The notes beneath the pieces were generated by a model that did no database searches, was not told the origin of the DNA, and was given only the letters and a program-made list of their open reading frames with translations. Shown here piece by piece: positions 53,617-62,567 of a DNA stretch of 64,000 nt. Made by a program: the position numbers and the translations under genes. Origin of the DNA: Desulfobacteraceae bacterium (GTDB taxonomy: Bacteria > Desulfobacterota > Desulfobacteria > Desulfobacterales > Desulfosarcinaceae); the NCBI GenBank assembly GCA_027068085.1, contig JAMOUQ010000047.1, positions 25,334 to 89,333 on the forward strand. Direction: 5' to 3'. Each line of letters opens with the position of its first letter. Within the stretch, counting starts at the first letter, position 1.

Positions 53617-53645
53617 TTGACATATAAGGTTTGCTCGGCTATGTT
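53617..53645 (+). promoter_or_regulatory. sigma70-like promoter for YkgJ-like gene
   Basis: TTGACA (53617-53622), 17 bp, TATGTT (53640-53645), about 30 bp before the start at 53679. Confidence 0.65.
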
Positions 53646-53678
53646 CGGCCGAACACAATCAAATGGAAAGGTGTGCTC

Positions 53679-54485
53679 ATGATTCAATTCGACCAGGACC
53701 AGGCCGCCCGCATCGATCCGGTCCGCCTGGGCTATGAAAGCAAGTTCAAATTCCGCTGTCACCCCGGGGTGAGCTGCTTCACCAAGTGCTGCCGGGAAAT
53801 AAACATAATCCTGACACCTTACGACATCATCCGCCTCAAAAAGCGGCTGGACCTGAATTCCACCGAGTTCCTGGCTCTGTATACGGAGCCCCACATCCTG
53901 GAAAAAACAGACCTGCCGGTGGTCACCCTGCGGCTGATGGACGACCGGCAGCAGTCATGTCCCTTCGTGCGGGACGACGGCTGTATCGTGTATTCCGACC
54001 GGCCCACCACCTGCCGCTACTACCCCCTGGGTGTGGCTACCTTGCAGCATAAAGAGGGCGCCGACGACGAAGGATTTTTTTTCTTCGTCAACGAGCCCCA
54101 CTGCAAAGGCTTCGAGGAAGAAAAAGAATGGACCGTGAACCAGTGGCGCAAGGACCAGGGGGTCGACATTCACGATGAGATCAATGCCGAGTGGACCGAT
54201 CTTGTGGTCCGCAAGCGTTCTTTTCCTCCCAACATCAAGCTGACCGAACAGGCCAAGCAGATGTTCTTCATGGTGAGCTACGACATCGACAAATTCCGGC
54301 GTTTCGTATTCGAAAGCACTTTTCTGGAAAAATTTTCCGTCGACCGGCAGGCCCTGGATGAAATCAAGACCGACGACGTGGCCCTGCTCAAATTCGGTGT
54401 CAAATGGCTCCAGGACATCTTTTTCAAGCGCAGCGATCCTCACCGGCAGGCCGCCGAAACCGCCGCCAAGCAAACAGAAAACTGA
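53679..54485 (+). CDS. YkgJ-family cysteine-cluster protein
   Basis: A 268-residue protein of the YkgJ/UPF0153 family. The cysteine cluster is spread over CHPGVSCFTKCC, CPFVRDDGC and RPTTCRYYPLG, the typical metal- or Fe-S-binding layout. The function is unknown. The ATG at 53679 has GGAAAGG upstream and lies about 30 bp from a good promoter. The C-terminal 100 residues are an extension beyond the cluster domain. Confidence 0.85.
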   Translation: MIQFDQDQAARIDPVRLGYESKFKFRCHPGVSCFTKCCREINIILTPYDIIRLKKRLDLNSTEFLALYTEPHILEKTDLPVVTLRLMDDRQQSCPFVRDDGCIVYSDRPTTCRYYPLGVATLQHKEGADDEGFFFFVNEPHCKGFEEEKEWTVNQWRKDQGVDIHDEINAEWTDLVVRKRSFPPNIKLTEQAKQMFFMVSYDIDKFRRFVFESTFLEKFSVDRQALDEIKTDDVALLKFGVKWLQDIFFKRSDPHRQAAETAAKQTEN

Positions 54486-54500
54486 TTGGGAAACAGCCGC

Positions 54501-54537
54501 AAAAAGCCGCCCGCCAGGCATCCCTGACGGACGGCTT
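54501..54537 (-). terminator. terminator of the DapA-like gene
   Basis: A 15-bp stem with two G-U pairs when read on the minus strand (54504-54537), followed by TTTTT. It lies just after the dapA-like stop and faces the end of the YkgJ gene. Confidence 0.7.
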
Positions 54538-54561
54538 GGCAACGGTTTCCCGCGCTCCGGG

Positions 54562-55605
54562 TCAATATTCCGGGTAGATCAGATCCCTGTGCAGACTTTC
54601 ATCGGCCAGCCGGGCTTCGATATCGACACCGAAAAACTCGCCTGCCGGCCCCAGGATATCCGGATTGGCTGAATGTACCTGCCTGGCCGCCGCGAGCACC
54701 TTTTCCAGGCCCTTGGCCGTCATTTTGCCCAGGGGCCTGCGGCAGGGACCGGCCGGCATTCCCAAAAGAGCCATCAGGGTCTTGATTGGCAGGGGATTGC
54801 GCGCCCGGCACATTACCTCGCCGGCAGGGCTGCTTTCCGCCGTTTTAACCACCACCAGGTTGAAAAGCGGGTCCAGATCCTTTTTCAGGGCCTCGGCCCC
54901 CTGCAGGTCTCCCATGGCAATGGTTTCAACCATCCGGGCAACAGCCCCCGGCGCGACATTGCTGATAACCGAAATCACCCCGGCCGCCTTTATGTCAGGG
55001 TCGGTCATCATGGTGTAGGTCAGGGCGTCGTCCCCGGAGAAAATATTGAAATCGGGACCGCAGCAGCGACGGGTGCGCTTCATGTTTTCCAGGTCTCCGG
55101 TCGCTTCCTTGACTGTGTCTACGTTGGAATACCGCTGTGCCAAAATGGCCAGGTCTTCGGGCAAGAGCTGGGTACCGGTTCGCCCCGGAATGACATAAGG
55201 AATAACCCTCACGCCGGGGTAGGCCTCCGCAATCGGCGCCACGTATTCCCTTCTGATCTCAAGAGAGCTCGGCCCGTTGTAATAAGGATCCACCAGCAAA
55301 ACCGCATCCACATCATGTGCAACGGCGTGCCCGGTGGCCTCCAGGGCCTCGGTGGTGTTGTTGCTGCCTGTGCCGGCTATGCAAAGACAGCGACCTTTGA
55401 CCCGGCCGGCCACTATTTCCACCACCTGGTTGTGTTCCTGCCAGCCGAGGGTGGGGCTTTCACCTGTTGTTCCAACCGCCAGAATGCCGGTTATGCCGTT
55501 TTCAATCTGGAATTCGACCAGCCTTTCAAGACCCTGCCGGTCTAGCTGGCTCCCGTCTTTGACAAAAGGCGTTACCAGGGCCGTATAACATCCGGCTTTC
55601 ATCAT
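54562..55605 (-). CDS. dapA: DapA-family aldolase (4-hydroxy-tetrahydrodipicolinate synthase-like)
   Basis: A 347-residue (beta/alpha)8 aldolase. The catalytic lysine is in DTVKEATGD, the tyrosine in PYVIPGRTG, and the threonines in GTTGESPTL. It is about 50 residues longer than typical DapA because of a C-terminal extension. It is probably the lysine/diaminopimelate enzyme; sialic-acid-lyase-like or other aldolase roles cannot be excluded. The ATG at 55602 may be the real start. Confidence 0.88.
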   Translation of the reverse strand: MMKAGCYTALVTPFVKDGSQLDRQGLERLVEFQIENGITGILAVGTTGESPTLGWQEHNQVVEIVAGRVKGRCLCIAGTGSNNTTEALEATGHAVAHDVDAVLLVDPYYNGPSSLEIRREYVAPIAEAYPGVRVIPYVIPGRTGTQLLPEDLAILAQRYSNVDTVKEATGDLENMKRTRRCCGPDFNIFSGDDALTYTMMTDPDIKAAGVISVISNVAPGAVARMVETIAMGDLQGAEALKKDLDPLFNLVVVKTAESSPAGEVMCRARNPLPIKTLMALLGMPAGPCRRPLGKMTAKGLEKVLAAARQVHSANPDILGPAGEFFGVDIEARLADESLHRDLIYPEY

Positions 55606-55988
55606 TCCCCCTTTTTCAATGCTCTAGGTTAAAATTCGCAGCGGGCCGCAACCCAAAGATGCCGGTCACACCTTGATGCGCGGGCAGGCAATGCAACCTG
55701 GTGCATGCGCCACCCGCAGTGCCTCCTGGGTTCCGGGCGAGAGGATCGCTTCGAGGATAGCTGGAAGTATCATAGTAAGGAACAAAACTCCTTGCTGGAT
55801 TTTCTAACGAATAAAAGAGGATAGCTTTTATGTCAAGTGAAATGTCCCAAAATTTTCAACAGGATGACAAGTTGTTGGTTTTTGCTTGACAACGGCAGAT
55901 GCCCATATTACCGGTCTATACTTTAAGATTATCAGGAAAAATGCTCGCATCCCTGACGATTCAGGAAAAATTTTGCCAAGGAGCTCAA
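55606..55988. other. intergenic region between dapA and the TPR gene
   Basis: A 383-bp gap between divergent genes. It contains TTGACA at 55886-55891 in the direction of the TPR gene, but no good -10 box at the right distance. The sequence near 55800-55880 is AT-rich. A 19-codon frame (55830-55889) is not supported. Confidence 0.4.
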
Positions 55989-56606
55989 ATGCCTGTAGCC
56001 AACAACGTCGACGAATTCATAGCCAAACAGCGGGCCGCCATAGCCTCGAATCCGGAATGCGGCACCTCCCACTATAATCTCGGAGTAGCCCTGCTGGGCA
56101 AGAAACAGTACCGGGAGGCCGAAAAGCATTTCCTGGAAGCTGTCGAGTGCAGCCCGGGGCTGGCCGAGGCCTACGTTCAGCTGGGCGGACTGTGCCTGCG
56201 CAGGGGCGATCTGGAAGGCTGCCTGGACTGGAACAAGAGGGCGGTCAAGGCCCGCCCGGGATTTTCCGAAGGCTGGGGCAACATCGGCTTTGTCCATATG
56301 CAGCGCGGAGAGGTGGACGAAGCCATCAAGGCCCTGAAAAGGGCCACCGTGTTCAATTTTCGTTTCATTCAGGCCTTCACCACCCTGGCAAGCGCCTATC
56401 TTCTGAAAGGAATGATCGAAGAAAGCATCGAAGCCGGCTTAAAGGCCATCAAGCTGGAACCAAAATTTGCCGTGGCCCACAACAACCTGGCCATCGCCTA
56501 CCTGGAAAAGGGAGACCTGGAGCAGGCCCGCCAGCATGCCAAAGCCGCCCTGGACCTTGGCTACGAAATCGCTCCCCAGATTCTCAAGGACCTGGGTCTC
56601 CAATAG
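55989..56606 (+). CDS. tetratricopeptide-repeat protein
   Basis: A 205-residue protein with about five TPR units (for example HYNLGVALLGKKQYREAEKH and AHNNLAIAYLEKGDLEQARQ). It has no signal peptide, so it is cytoplasmic. AAGGAG lies 6 bp before the ATG. It is followed after 3 bp by an unknown gene and then by the dsr locus. A role in dsr biogenesis is possible but not shown. Confidence 0.88.
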   Translation: MPVANNVDEFIAKQRAAIASNPECGTSHYNLGVALLGKKQYREAEKHFLEAVECSPGLAEAYVQLGGLCLRRGDLEGCLDWNKRAVKARPGFSEGWGNIGFVHMQRGEVDEAIKALKRATVFNFRFIQAFTTLASAYLLKGMIEESIEAGLKAIKLEPKFAVAHNNLAIAYLEKGDLEQARQHAKAALDLGYEIAPQILKDLGLQ

Positions 56607-56609
56607 CAA

Positions 56610-57773
56610 ATGGCCCCAAGCTCTCAGACCGGCTGCCGGGACTCTTTTGCCCGGCATTTCGATTTTTTTCTCGAAACCGCCTCCCTGCCGGTAAAAGCCG
56701 GCGATGCCATCTGGGCACACCCCCTGCCGTGCGGCCCGGACCCGGCAACTGCCGGGGATCGGACCCGGTCCGTGACCTATGGGCAACTGTTCCGGGCGGT
56801 GGCGGATTTTCTGAAAAACACGGTCTTTCGCCACAAACCCGAGTTGCCGGCCGCCCGGCCGCAAGCAGACCCGGTCCGCATTCTGCTGGTCAAGCACGGG
56901 GCCTTTTATCATCCCTGCCGTATCGAAGCCGGCCCCGGCAGCCGGCCCCTGGTCGTCAACGTGGCCGTCTCGCAACCCGGGCGCAACACCATCGACAGCG
57001 AATTCAAATCACTTGCCCGGCTGGGCAAGACCCGGGCGGCCGGTTTCGTGCCGCAGGTCTACCTGCTGGGCCGCGGACGCTGCTCGGAAGGCCATGAACT
57101 GCCGATGTTTCTCGGCCAGTGGCTGGATGGATTCCGGGAATTCCATCTCGGCATTCATAACGGCCGACAGGAGGCAATGGTCTGGAACCCGGACGGCTCG
57201 CGGCAGGTGCTGGCGACAATACAGGTCCGGGAAATAATGCGCCAGGCGGCCTTCATCCTGGCGGCCTGTTACGATCCGATCTCAATGGAGGCGGTAAGCG
57301 GGTTTCATCACGCAGCCGGCGATTTCGTGGTCCGGCCCGGCCGGGGAGATTGTCTGCAGGTCCGGCTGATCAGCATCCGGGATTACCGCCCCCTGGCAGG
57401 CCCGCCTGATCAGGAGGCAGACCTGCAGACGATCCTGGACGGATTGCTGGTGCAAATGCTGAAAACATCCCTGCAACTTCGCCTGGACCGCCTGGACGGT
57501 GTCGGCGGCTACGCGCTGTATCCGTCCCGGCTGCTTGACGCATTCTGGGAGGGCTTTGCCGAAGGTGTAGCCTGGTCCCTGAAGGACCTCGGGATACCGG
57601 CCGAACTTACCTCGGTCATGGCAGATTATTTCCGTAATCATTCGCTGGACGACTGGATGGAAATTTCCGGCCGGTGGCTGCAGAAATTTCCGGCCGGCAG
57701 TCCCGAACGCCGGCTTCTTGAAACAGATCTTGAAAACCATATGACCTGCCTTCGGAACGCCGTTAGCAGATGA
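56610..57773 (+). CDS. unknown protein upstream of dsrA
   Basis: A 387-residue soluble protein that I do not recognise. It starts 3 bp after the TPR gene. The middle has a pattern slightly like an aminoglycoside phosphotransferase/kinase fold: RILLVKHGAFYHP, VSQPGRNTIDSEFKSLARLG, HHAAGDFVVR and VRLISIRDYRPL in the order of a kinase N-lobe lysine, hinge, catalytic and metal segments. This is a weak similarity by eye. No membrane segment and no cysteine cluster. The close link to dsrAB makes it worth study. Confidence 0.75.
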   Translation: MAPSSQTGCRDSFARHFDFFLETASLPVKAGDAIWAHPLPCGPDPATAGDRTRSVTYGQLFRAVADFLKNTVFRHKPELPAARPQADPVRILLVKHGAFYHPCRIEAGPGSRPLVVNVAVSQPGRNTIDSEFKSLARLGKTRAAGFVPQVYLLGRGRCSEGHELPMFLGQWLDGFREFHLGIHNGRQEAMVWNPDGSRQVLATIQVREIMRQAAFILAACYDPISMEAVSGFHHAAGDFVVRPGRGDCLQVRLISIRDYRPLAGPPDQEADLQTILDGLLVQMLKTSLQLRLDRLDGVGGYALYPSRLLDAFWEGFAEGVAWSLKDLGIPAELTSVMADYFRNHSLDDWMEISGRWLQKFPAGSPERRLLETDLENHMTCLRNAVSR

Positions 57774-57873
57774 CGCCGCATCCAGGATAGGAACGGGGAA
57801 CAACCACACAATATAGCGTTCAGAACCTGGGTGAATACAAAATAGTGTGTCAGCGCCGACTCCGTGTCTCCGG

Positions 57874-57905
57874 CCGGCCGAAACCCTTAAGGGCCGGGCT
57901 TTTTT
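57874..57905 (+). terminator. terminator before the dsr promoter
   Basis: CCGGCC/GGCCGG stem (57874-57879 with 57892-57897), with an inner CCCTTAAGGG palindrome as an alternative, followed by TTTTTT. It separates the TPR-unknown gene pair from the dsr transcription unit. Confidence 0.65.
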
Positions 57906-57906
57906 G

Positions 57907-57935
57907 TTGACAAGTGGCGGTAAAAATTTTATATC
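57907..57935 (+). promoter_or_regulatory. sigma70-like promoter of dsrABD
   Basis: TTGACA (57907-57912), a 17-bp spacer and TATATC (57930-57935), directly after the terminator. Initiation near 57942 gives a leader of about 240 nt before dsrA. Confidence 0.7.
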
Positions 57936-58181
57936 TGCGCCTTGCATAACTGTTTGCAACGTCAGCAAGTAACTGTAATCCCTGATCCTGATCCGGGGGT
58001 TAATTTGGATGGCTGAGGCTAAGGCCCCGCGTTTCGAGCGTGGTTTATTCCGCAACGAACCTAACCCGTTTAAGGTATAATTGAAAGCCGATTCAAATTG
58101 CGAGAGGAGGTGAAACACCCCGCACAAAATTCTGCATCAGGTAGGTTGATCATCTTTTATTAATCGAATGGAGGTAAAACG
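57936..58181 (+). other. long 5' leader of dsrA
   Basis: About 245 bp between the promoter and the dsrA ATG. It contains GC-rich stretches that could fold and an AGGAGGTGA sequence near 58103 that is not followed by a start at normal distance. The dsrA ribosome binding site is ATGGAGG just before the ATG. No known riboswitch was recognised. Confidence 0.4.
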
Positions 58182-59498
58182 ATGGCAAAACATGAAACCC
58201 CTATGTTGGACCAGCTTGAATCTGGGCCATGGCCGAGCTTCGTTTCAGACCTGAAAGCTCTGGCCGAAAAGCGGGCCAAGAACGAAGAGGGCATTGAGTT
58301 TCAGATTCCCACCGACGTCGTTGACGATATCCTGGGAGTACTGGAACTGTCCTACAAGCACGGCCGGACCCACTGGAAGCATGGCGGCATCGTGGGTGTC
58401 TTCGGTTACGGCGGTGGAGTCATCGGCCGTTACTGCGACCAGCCCGAAATGTTTCCGGGGGTGGCTCACTTCCATACCATGCGCGTCAATCAGCCCGGCG
58501 GCAAGTTCTACACCACCGATTACCTGAGAAAGCTCTGCGACCTGTGGGATTTCCGCGGCAGCGGCGTCTTGAACATGCATGGAAGTACCGGAGACATCAT
58601 CTTCCTGGGAACCACCACTCCCCAGCTGGAAGAAATTTTCTACGAATTGACCCACAACCTGCACCAGGACCTGGGCGGCTCGGGCTCCAACCTCAGAACG
58701 CCTTCGGACTGTGTCGGCCAGGCCCGTTGCGAGTTTGCCTGCTACGATACCCAGGACCTTTGCTATGACCTTACCCAGGAATACCAGGACGAGCTGCACC
58801 GTCCGGCGTTCCCATACAAGTTCAAGTTCAAGTTCGACGGTTGTCCCAACTGCTGCGTGGCATCCATTGCCCGTTCCGACCTTTCATTCATCGGCACCTG
58901 GAAGGACGACATCAAGATCGACCAGGAAGCCGTCCAGGCTTATATCGGCGGAGAGCTGAAACCCAACGCCGGAGCCCACAGCGGCCGGGACTGGGGTCCT
59001 TTCGACATCCAGAAGGAAGTCATCGATCTTTGCCCGACCGACTGCATGTGGATGGAAGGCAAAGAGCTGAAGATCGACAACAAGGAATGCACCCGCTGCA
59101 TGCACTGCATCAACGTCATGCCGCGCGCCCTGCGCATCGGTGATGACCGCGGGATCACCATCCTGGCCGGTGCCAAGGCCCCCATTCTCGACGGCGCCCA
59201 GATGGGAACCCTGATCGTTCCGTTCATCAAGGCTGAACCGCCTTATACCGAGATCAAAGAAAACGTCATCGAGCCGATCTGGGATTGGTGGATGGAAGAG
59301 GGCAAAAACCGCGAGCGCCTGGGCGAATTGATGAAGCGTCAGGGCCTCCAGAAAATGATCGAGATCCTGGGCGTAGAGCCTGATCCGCGGATGGTCCAGG
59401 AACCGCGCTCCAATCCGTACATCTTCTGGAAAGAAGAAGAAGTGCCCGGCGGCTGGAAACGCGACATCAAAGAATTCAGAAAATACCATCAGAGATAG
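58182..59498 (+). CDS. dsrA: dissimilatory sulfite reductase subunit alpha
   Basis: A 438-residue reductive-type DsrA. The siroheme-[4Fe-4S] cysteines are C177 and C183 (CVGQARC) and C221 and C225 (CPNCC). The middle C224 is an extra cysteine at a position that I recall as Asp or Gly in most DsrA. The inserted ferredoxin domain has CPTDC and CTRCMHC. With DsrB it reduces sulfite to a DsrC trisulfide in the cytoplasm. GGAGG lies 8 bp before the ATG. dsrB follows after 12 bp. Confidence 0.98.
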   Translation: MAKHETPMLDQLESGPWPSFVSDLKALAEKRAKNEEGIEFQIPTDVVDDILGVLELSYKHGRTHWKHGGIVGVFGYGGGVIGRYCDQPEMFPGVAHFHTMRVNQPGGKFYTTDYLRKLCDLWDFRGSGVLNMHGSTGDIIFLGTTTPQLEEIFYELTHNLHQDLGGSGSNLRTPSDCVGQARCEFACYDTQDLCYDLTQEYQDELHRPAFPYKFKFKFDGCPNCCVASIARSDLSFIGTWKDDIKIDQEAVQAYIGGELKPNAGAHSGRDWGPFDIQKEVIDLCPTDCMWMEGKELKIDNKECTRCMHCINVMPRALRIGDDRGITILAGAKAPILDGAQMGTLIVPFIKAEPPYTEIKENVIEPIWDWWMEEGKNRERLGELMKRQGLQKMIEILGVEPDPRMVQEPRSNPYIFWKEEEVPGGWKRDIKEFRKYHQR

Positions 59499-59510
59499 GA
59501 GGGGACAACC

Positions 59511-60659
59511 ATGGCATTCATTTCCTCAGGATACGATCCCGACAATCCGATGAAAGACAGGATTACGGACATCGGACCGCGCAAATACGATGAGTTTTAC
59601 CCTCCGTTCATCGCCAAAAACAAGGGTAAATGGCTCTATCACGAAATCCTTCAGCCGGGAGTGCTTGTGCACGTTTCGGAAACCGGCGATGAAGTCTACA
59701 CCGTTCGCGTAGGCGGCGCCCGCCTGATGACCACCATGCTGGTCCGCGAAATCTGCGAAATTGCCGACAAGCATTGTGGCGGCTACGTCCGCTGGACCAC
59801 CCGTAACAATGTCGAATTCATGGTCGACAGCAAGGAAAAAGTCCAGCCTCTGATCGACGATCTGCAGAGCCGCAAGTTCTCCGGCGGCTCTTTCAAGTTC
59901 CCGGTTGGCGGAACCGGCGCCGGTGTGACCAACATCGTTCACACCCAGGGCTGGATTCACTGCCACACCCCGGCAACCGACGCCTCCGGTCCGGTCAAGT
60001 CGGTCATGGACGAGCTGTTCTCCGACTTTCAGAACCACCGCCTGCCGGCCCACGTGCGGGTTTCTCTGGCCTGCTGTCTGAACATGTGCGGCGCGGTGCA
60101 TTGCTCCGATATCGCCATTTTGGGCTACCATCGCAAGCCGCCCATGCTGGACCATGAATATCTTGACAAAATGTGCGAAATTCCGCTGGCCATAGCAGCC
60201 TGCCCGACGGCCGCCATCAAGCCGGCCAAGGTCGAGCTGGAAGACGGCACCAAGGTCAACAGCGTTGTGGTCAACGAAAGCCGCTGCATGTTCTGCGGTA
60301 ACTGCTACACCATGTGCCCGGCCATGCCTCTTGCCGACAAGGAAGGTGACGGAATAGTGATCATGGCCGGCGGCAAGGTGTCCAACCGGATCAGTGCTCC
60401 CAAGTTCTCAAAGGTCGTAGTGGCCTTCATCCCCAACGAACCGCCGCGCTGGCCAACCACCGCCAAGGTGATCCGCCAGATTCTCGAGGTTTACGCTGCC
60501 GATGCCAACAAGTACGAGCGGCTGGGTGAATGGGCCGAAAGAATAGGCTGGGAACGGTTCTTCGAAAAATGCGAGCTGGACTTCACCCATCACCTGATAG
60601 ATGACTTCCGTGATCCGGCCTACTATACCTGGCGCCAGACATCACAATTCAAGTTCTAG
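59511..60659 (+). CDS. dsrB: dissimilatory sulfite reductase subunit beta
   Basis: A 382-residue reductive-type DsrB. The sirohaem/Fe-S region has [14 protein letters not shown], with C188 and C189 at its start. The ferredoxin domain cysteines are C259, C262, C265 and C269 ([11 protein letters not shown]). AGGAGG lies 8 bp before the ATG. A strong hairpin separates it from dsrD. Confidence 0.98.
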   Translation: MAFISSGYDPDNPMKDRITDIGPRKYDEFYPPFIAKNKGKWLYHEILQPGVLVHVSETGDEVYTVRVGGARLMTTMLVREICEIADKHCGGYVRWTTRNNVEFMVDSKEKVQPLIDDLQSRKFSGGSFKFPVGGTGAGVTNIVHTQGWIHCHTPATDASGPVKSVMDELFSDFQNHRLPAHVRVSLACCLNMCGAVHCSDIAILGYHRKPPMLDHEYLDKMCEIPLAIAACPTAAIKPAKVELEDGTKVNSVVVNESRCMFCGNCYTMCPAMPLADKEGDGIVIMAGGKVSNRISAPKFSKVVVAFIPNEPPRWPTTAKVIRQILEVYAADANKYERLGEWAERIGWERFFEKCELDFTHHLIDDFRDPAYYTWRQTSQFKF

Positions 60660-60668
60660 ATTAACAGG

Positions 60669-60694
60669 CGGGCGGGGGATCTTTCCCCCGCCCG
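60669..60694 (+). terminator. hairpin between dsrB and dsrD
   Basis: A perfect 10-bp stem CGGGCGGGGG/CCCCCGCCCG with loop ATCTTT, directly after dsrB. No long U-run follows, so it may stabilise the dsrAB mRNA or cause partial termination. Confidence 0.65.
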
Positions 60695-60724
60695 ATTTCA
60701 TCCTTCACGGAAAGGGGTTTTAAA

Positions 60725-60970
60725 ATGGCTTTGGATTACGAAGAATCAAAACAGAAAATCATCGAGGGACTGAAGAAAAAGCTGAAGACGAAGTCGAAGT
60801 TTTACTTCAATGACCTTTCCAAGATCCTCGGTGCCAAGCCGCGCGAAGCCAAGAAAATAGTCAACCGCATGGTTGAAGAAGGCTTGCTGGAATACTGGTC
60901 CAGCGGCAGCACTTCCATGTACGGCCTTCCGGGGACCGGGAAACAGGCCGCTGCTGAACACGAAGATTAA
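60725..60970 (+). CDS. dsrD: DsrD, allosteric activator of sulfite reductase
   Basis: An 81-residue winged-helix-like protein with the typical KLKTKSKFYFNDLSK motif. DsrD is known to increase DsrAB activity and does not appear to bind DNA. Only reductive (sulfate or sulfite reducing) systems carry it, so it supports the direction of the pathway. It ends with a short extra tail. Confidence 0.97.
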   Translation: MALDYEESKQKIIEGLKKKLKTKSKFYFNDLSKILGAKPREAKKIVNRMVEEGLLEYWSSGSTSMYGLPGTGKQAAAEHED

Positions 60971-60999
60971 TAATTATCGCTCTTTCATCCGCAGGATCC

Positions 61000-62451
61000 T
61001 TGAACCAGGTTCAATCAATCGCTCAGCCCCTGCCTTCGGGCATAATTATTGCCGCCCTGAGGGGAGGTTCGGGCAAAACAATTTTCTCAGTCGGGATAAT
61101 CGCAGCGCTGAGGAACCGGGGCAGGCGTGTTGCACCTTTCAAAAAAGGGCCGGATTATATCGACGCCGGCTGGCTGGCTCTGGCTGCCGGCCGGCCTTGT
61201 TATAATCTGGACACCTTCCTGGTCGAGCCCGACAAAATTCTCGCCTCCTACCATTACAACAGTCAAGACTCTGATTTTACGGTAATCGAGGGTAACCGCG
61301 GCCTCTACGACTGTATTGACCTTGAGGGCGAAACCAGCACGGCGGAACTTGCCAAGCAACTGGGGCTGCCGGTAATCCTTTGCCTGGATGCCACCAAGAC
61401 CACCCGCACCATGGCCGCCGTGGTGAGCGGATGCCAGCAATTCGACCCCCGGGTGCCGATTGCAGGCGTCATCCTCAACCGCGTGGCCGGCCCGAGACAC
61501 CGCAAAATCCTTACCGACAGCATAGAACGATTCTGCCATCTTCCGGTGGTGGGAGCCGTGCCCAAACTGAAAGCCGGCAGCGCTTTTCCCGAACGGCACA
61601 TGGGCCTGGTACCGACACCGGAACACAGCTGGGCCCGGGAAGCAGTGGATCAGATCGGCGCGCTCGCCAAGCGCTATCTGGACCTTGACAAGATCGAAGA
61701 CCTTGCTTCGGACAGAAAAACCACTGCCGGCAATATCGAGACCCTGGAAATTCATGACCGGGGATTGCCCCTGTCAAAGACGTGTTCTGAGCACCGTAGC
61801 CGGACTGCCCCCCGTTGTCGCATCGGCGTGCTTCGTGACTCGGCCTTTCAATTTTACTATCCGGAAAACCTGGAGGCCCTGGAATGTTACGGCGCACGCC
61901 TGGTTTTTACAAGCCCGTTGACAGACAAGACATTGCCGGATGTGGATGCCTTGTATATCGGTGGCGGTTTTCCTGAAACCCACGCCGGCCAACTGGCCGC
62001 CAACACAGATTACAACCGGCGCATCAAGCAACTGGCCGATCTCGGCTTTCCCATTTACGCCGAATGCGGCGGGCTGATGTACCTGGGAGAGGCTCTGGTT
62101 CTCGAAAACCGGACTTTTCCGATGACCGGCGTGTTGCCGATCGTCTTCGGTTTTTCCCGGCGTCCCCAGGGGCACGGATACACTGTTTTCCGGGTGCAAC
62201 GCCCGAATCCTTATTTCAGGCAAGGCACTGTCCTCAAAGGTCACGAATTCCATTATTCCACCATCGAGCAATGGAACGGCCGAGCCGAAGACCTGGCCTT
62301 CGACATGCAGAGGGGAAACGGCATTGTCCAGGGTAAAGACGGTCTTTGCCATAAAAACGTTCTGGCCACCTACAGCCACATTCATGCCCTGGGAACCGAC
62401 AACTGGGCTCCGGCCCTCGTAAGGGCGGCCATAGAATTCAAGCATTCCTGA
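61000..62451 (+). CDS. dsrN: CbiA/DsrN-like amidase, probable siroheme amidase
   Basis: A 483-residue cobyrinate a,c-diamide synthase family protein. The N-terminal ATP-binding domain has the P-loop LRGGSGKT, and the C-terminal glutaminase domain has C356 in YAECGGLMYLG and H460 in YSHIHALG. Next to dsr genes this family is thought to amidate siroheme for DsrAB; corrinoid synthesis is the alternative. It starts at a TTG, 29 bp after dsrD. Confidence 0.88.
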   Translation: MNQVQSIAQPLPSGIIIAALRGGSGKTIFSVGIIAALRNRGRRVAPFKKGPDYIDAGWLALAAGRPCYNLDTFLVEPDKILASYHYNSQDSDFTVIEGNRGLYDCIDLEGETSTAELAKQLGLPVILCLDATKTTRTMAAVVSGCQQFDPRVPIAGVILNRVAGPRHRKILTDSIERFCHLPVVGAVPKLKAGSAFPERHMGLVPTPEHSWAREAVDQIGALAKRYLDLDKIEDLASDRKTTAGNIETLEIHDRGLPLSKTCSEHRSRTAPRCRIGVLRDSAFQFYYPENLEALECYGARLVFTSPLTDKTLPDVDALYIGGGFPETHAGQLAANTDYNRRIKQLADLGFPIYAECGGLMYLGEALVLENRTFPMTGVLPIVFGFSRRPQGHGYTVFRVQRPNPYFRQGTVLKGHEFHYSTIEQWNGRAEDLAFDMQRGNGIVQGKDGLCHKNVLATYSHIHALGTDNWAPALVRAAIEFKHS

Positions 62452-62524
62452 CCTTCATCTGCCGGCGTCTTTGATCTCCCAAGCCTTGTTCTGACAGCCG
62501 CCGGTTGCCGTGGCAGCTGACACA

Positions 62525-62558
62525 ACGCAGGCTGACCCGGGCGGGGGTCAGCCTGCGT
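62525..62558. terminator. first of two hairpins after dsrN
   Basis: A perfect 14-bp stem (62525-62538 with 62545-62558) and loop GGGCGG. It lies in the 189-bp gap between dsrN and the convergent cytochrome gene. It shares GCAGGCTG with the second hairpin. Confidence 0.65.
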
Positions 62559-62567
62559 CCGAAAACG

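Noticed and set aside
55830..55889. A 19-codon frame with a weak AGAGGA upstream
   Set aside because: It is too short and has no supporting feature; it overlaps the likely control region of the TPR gene.
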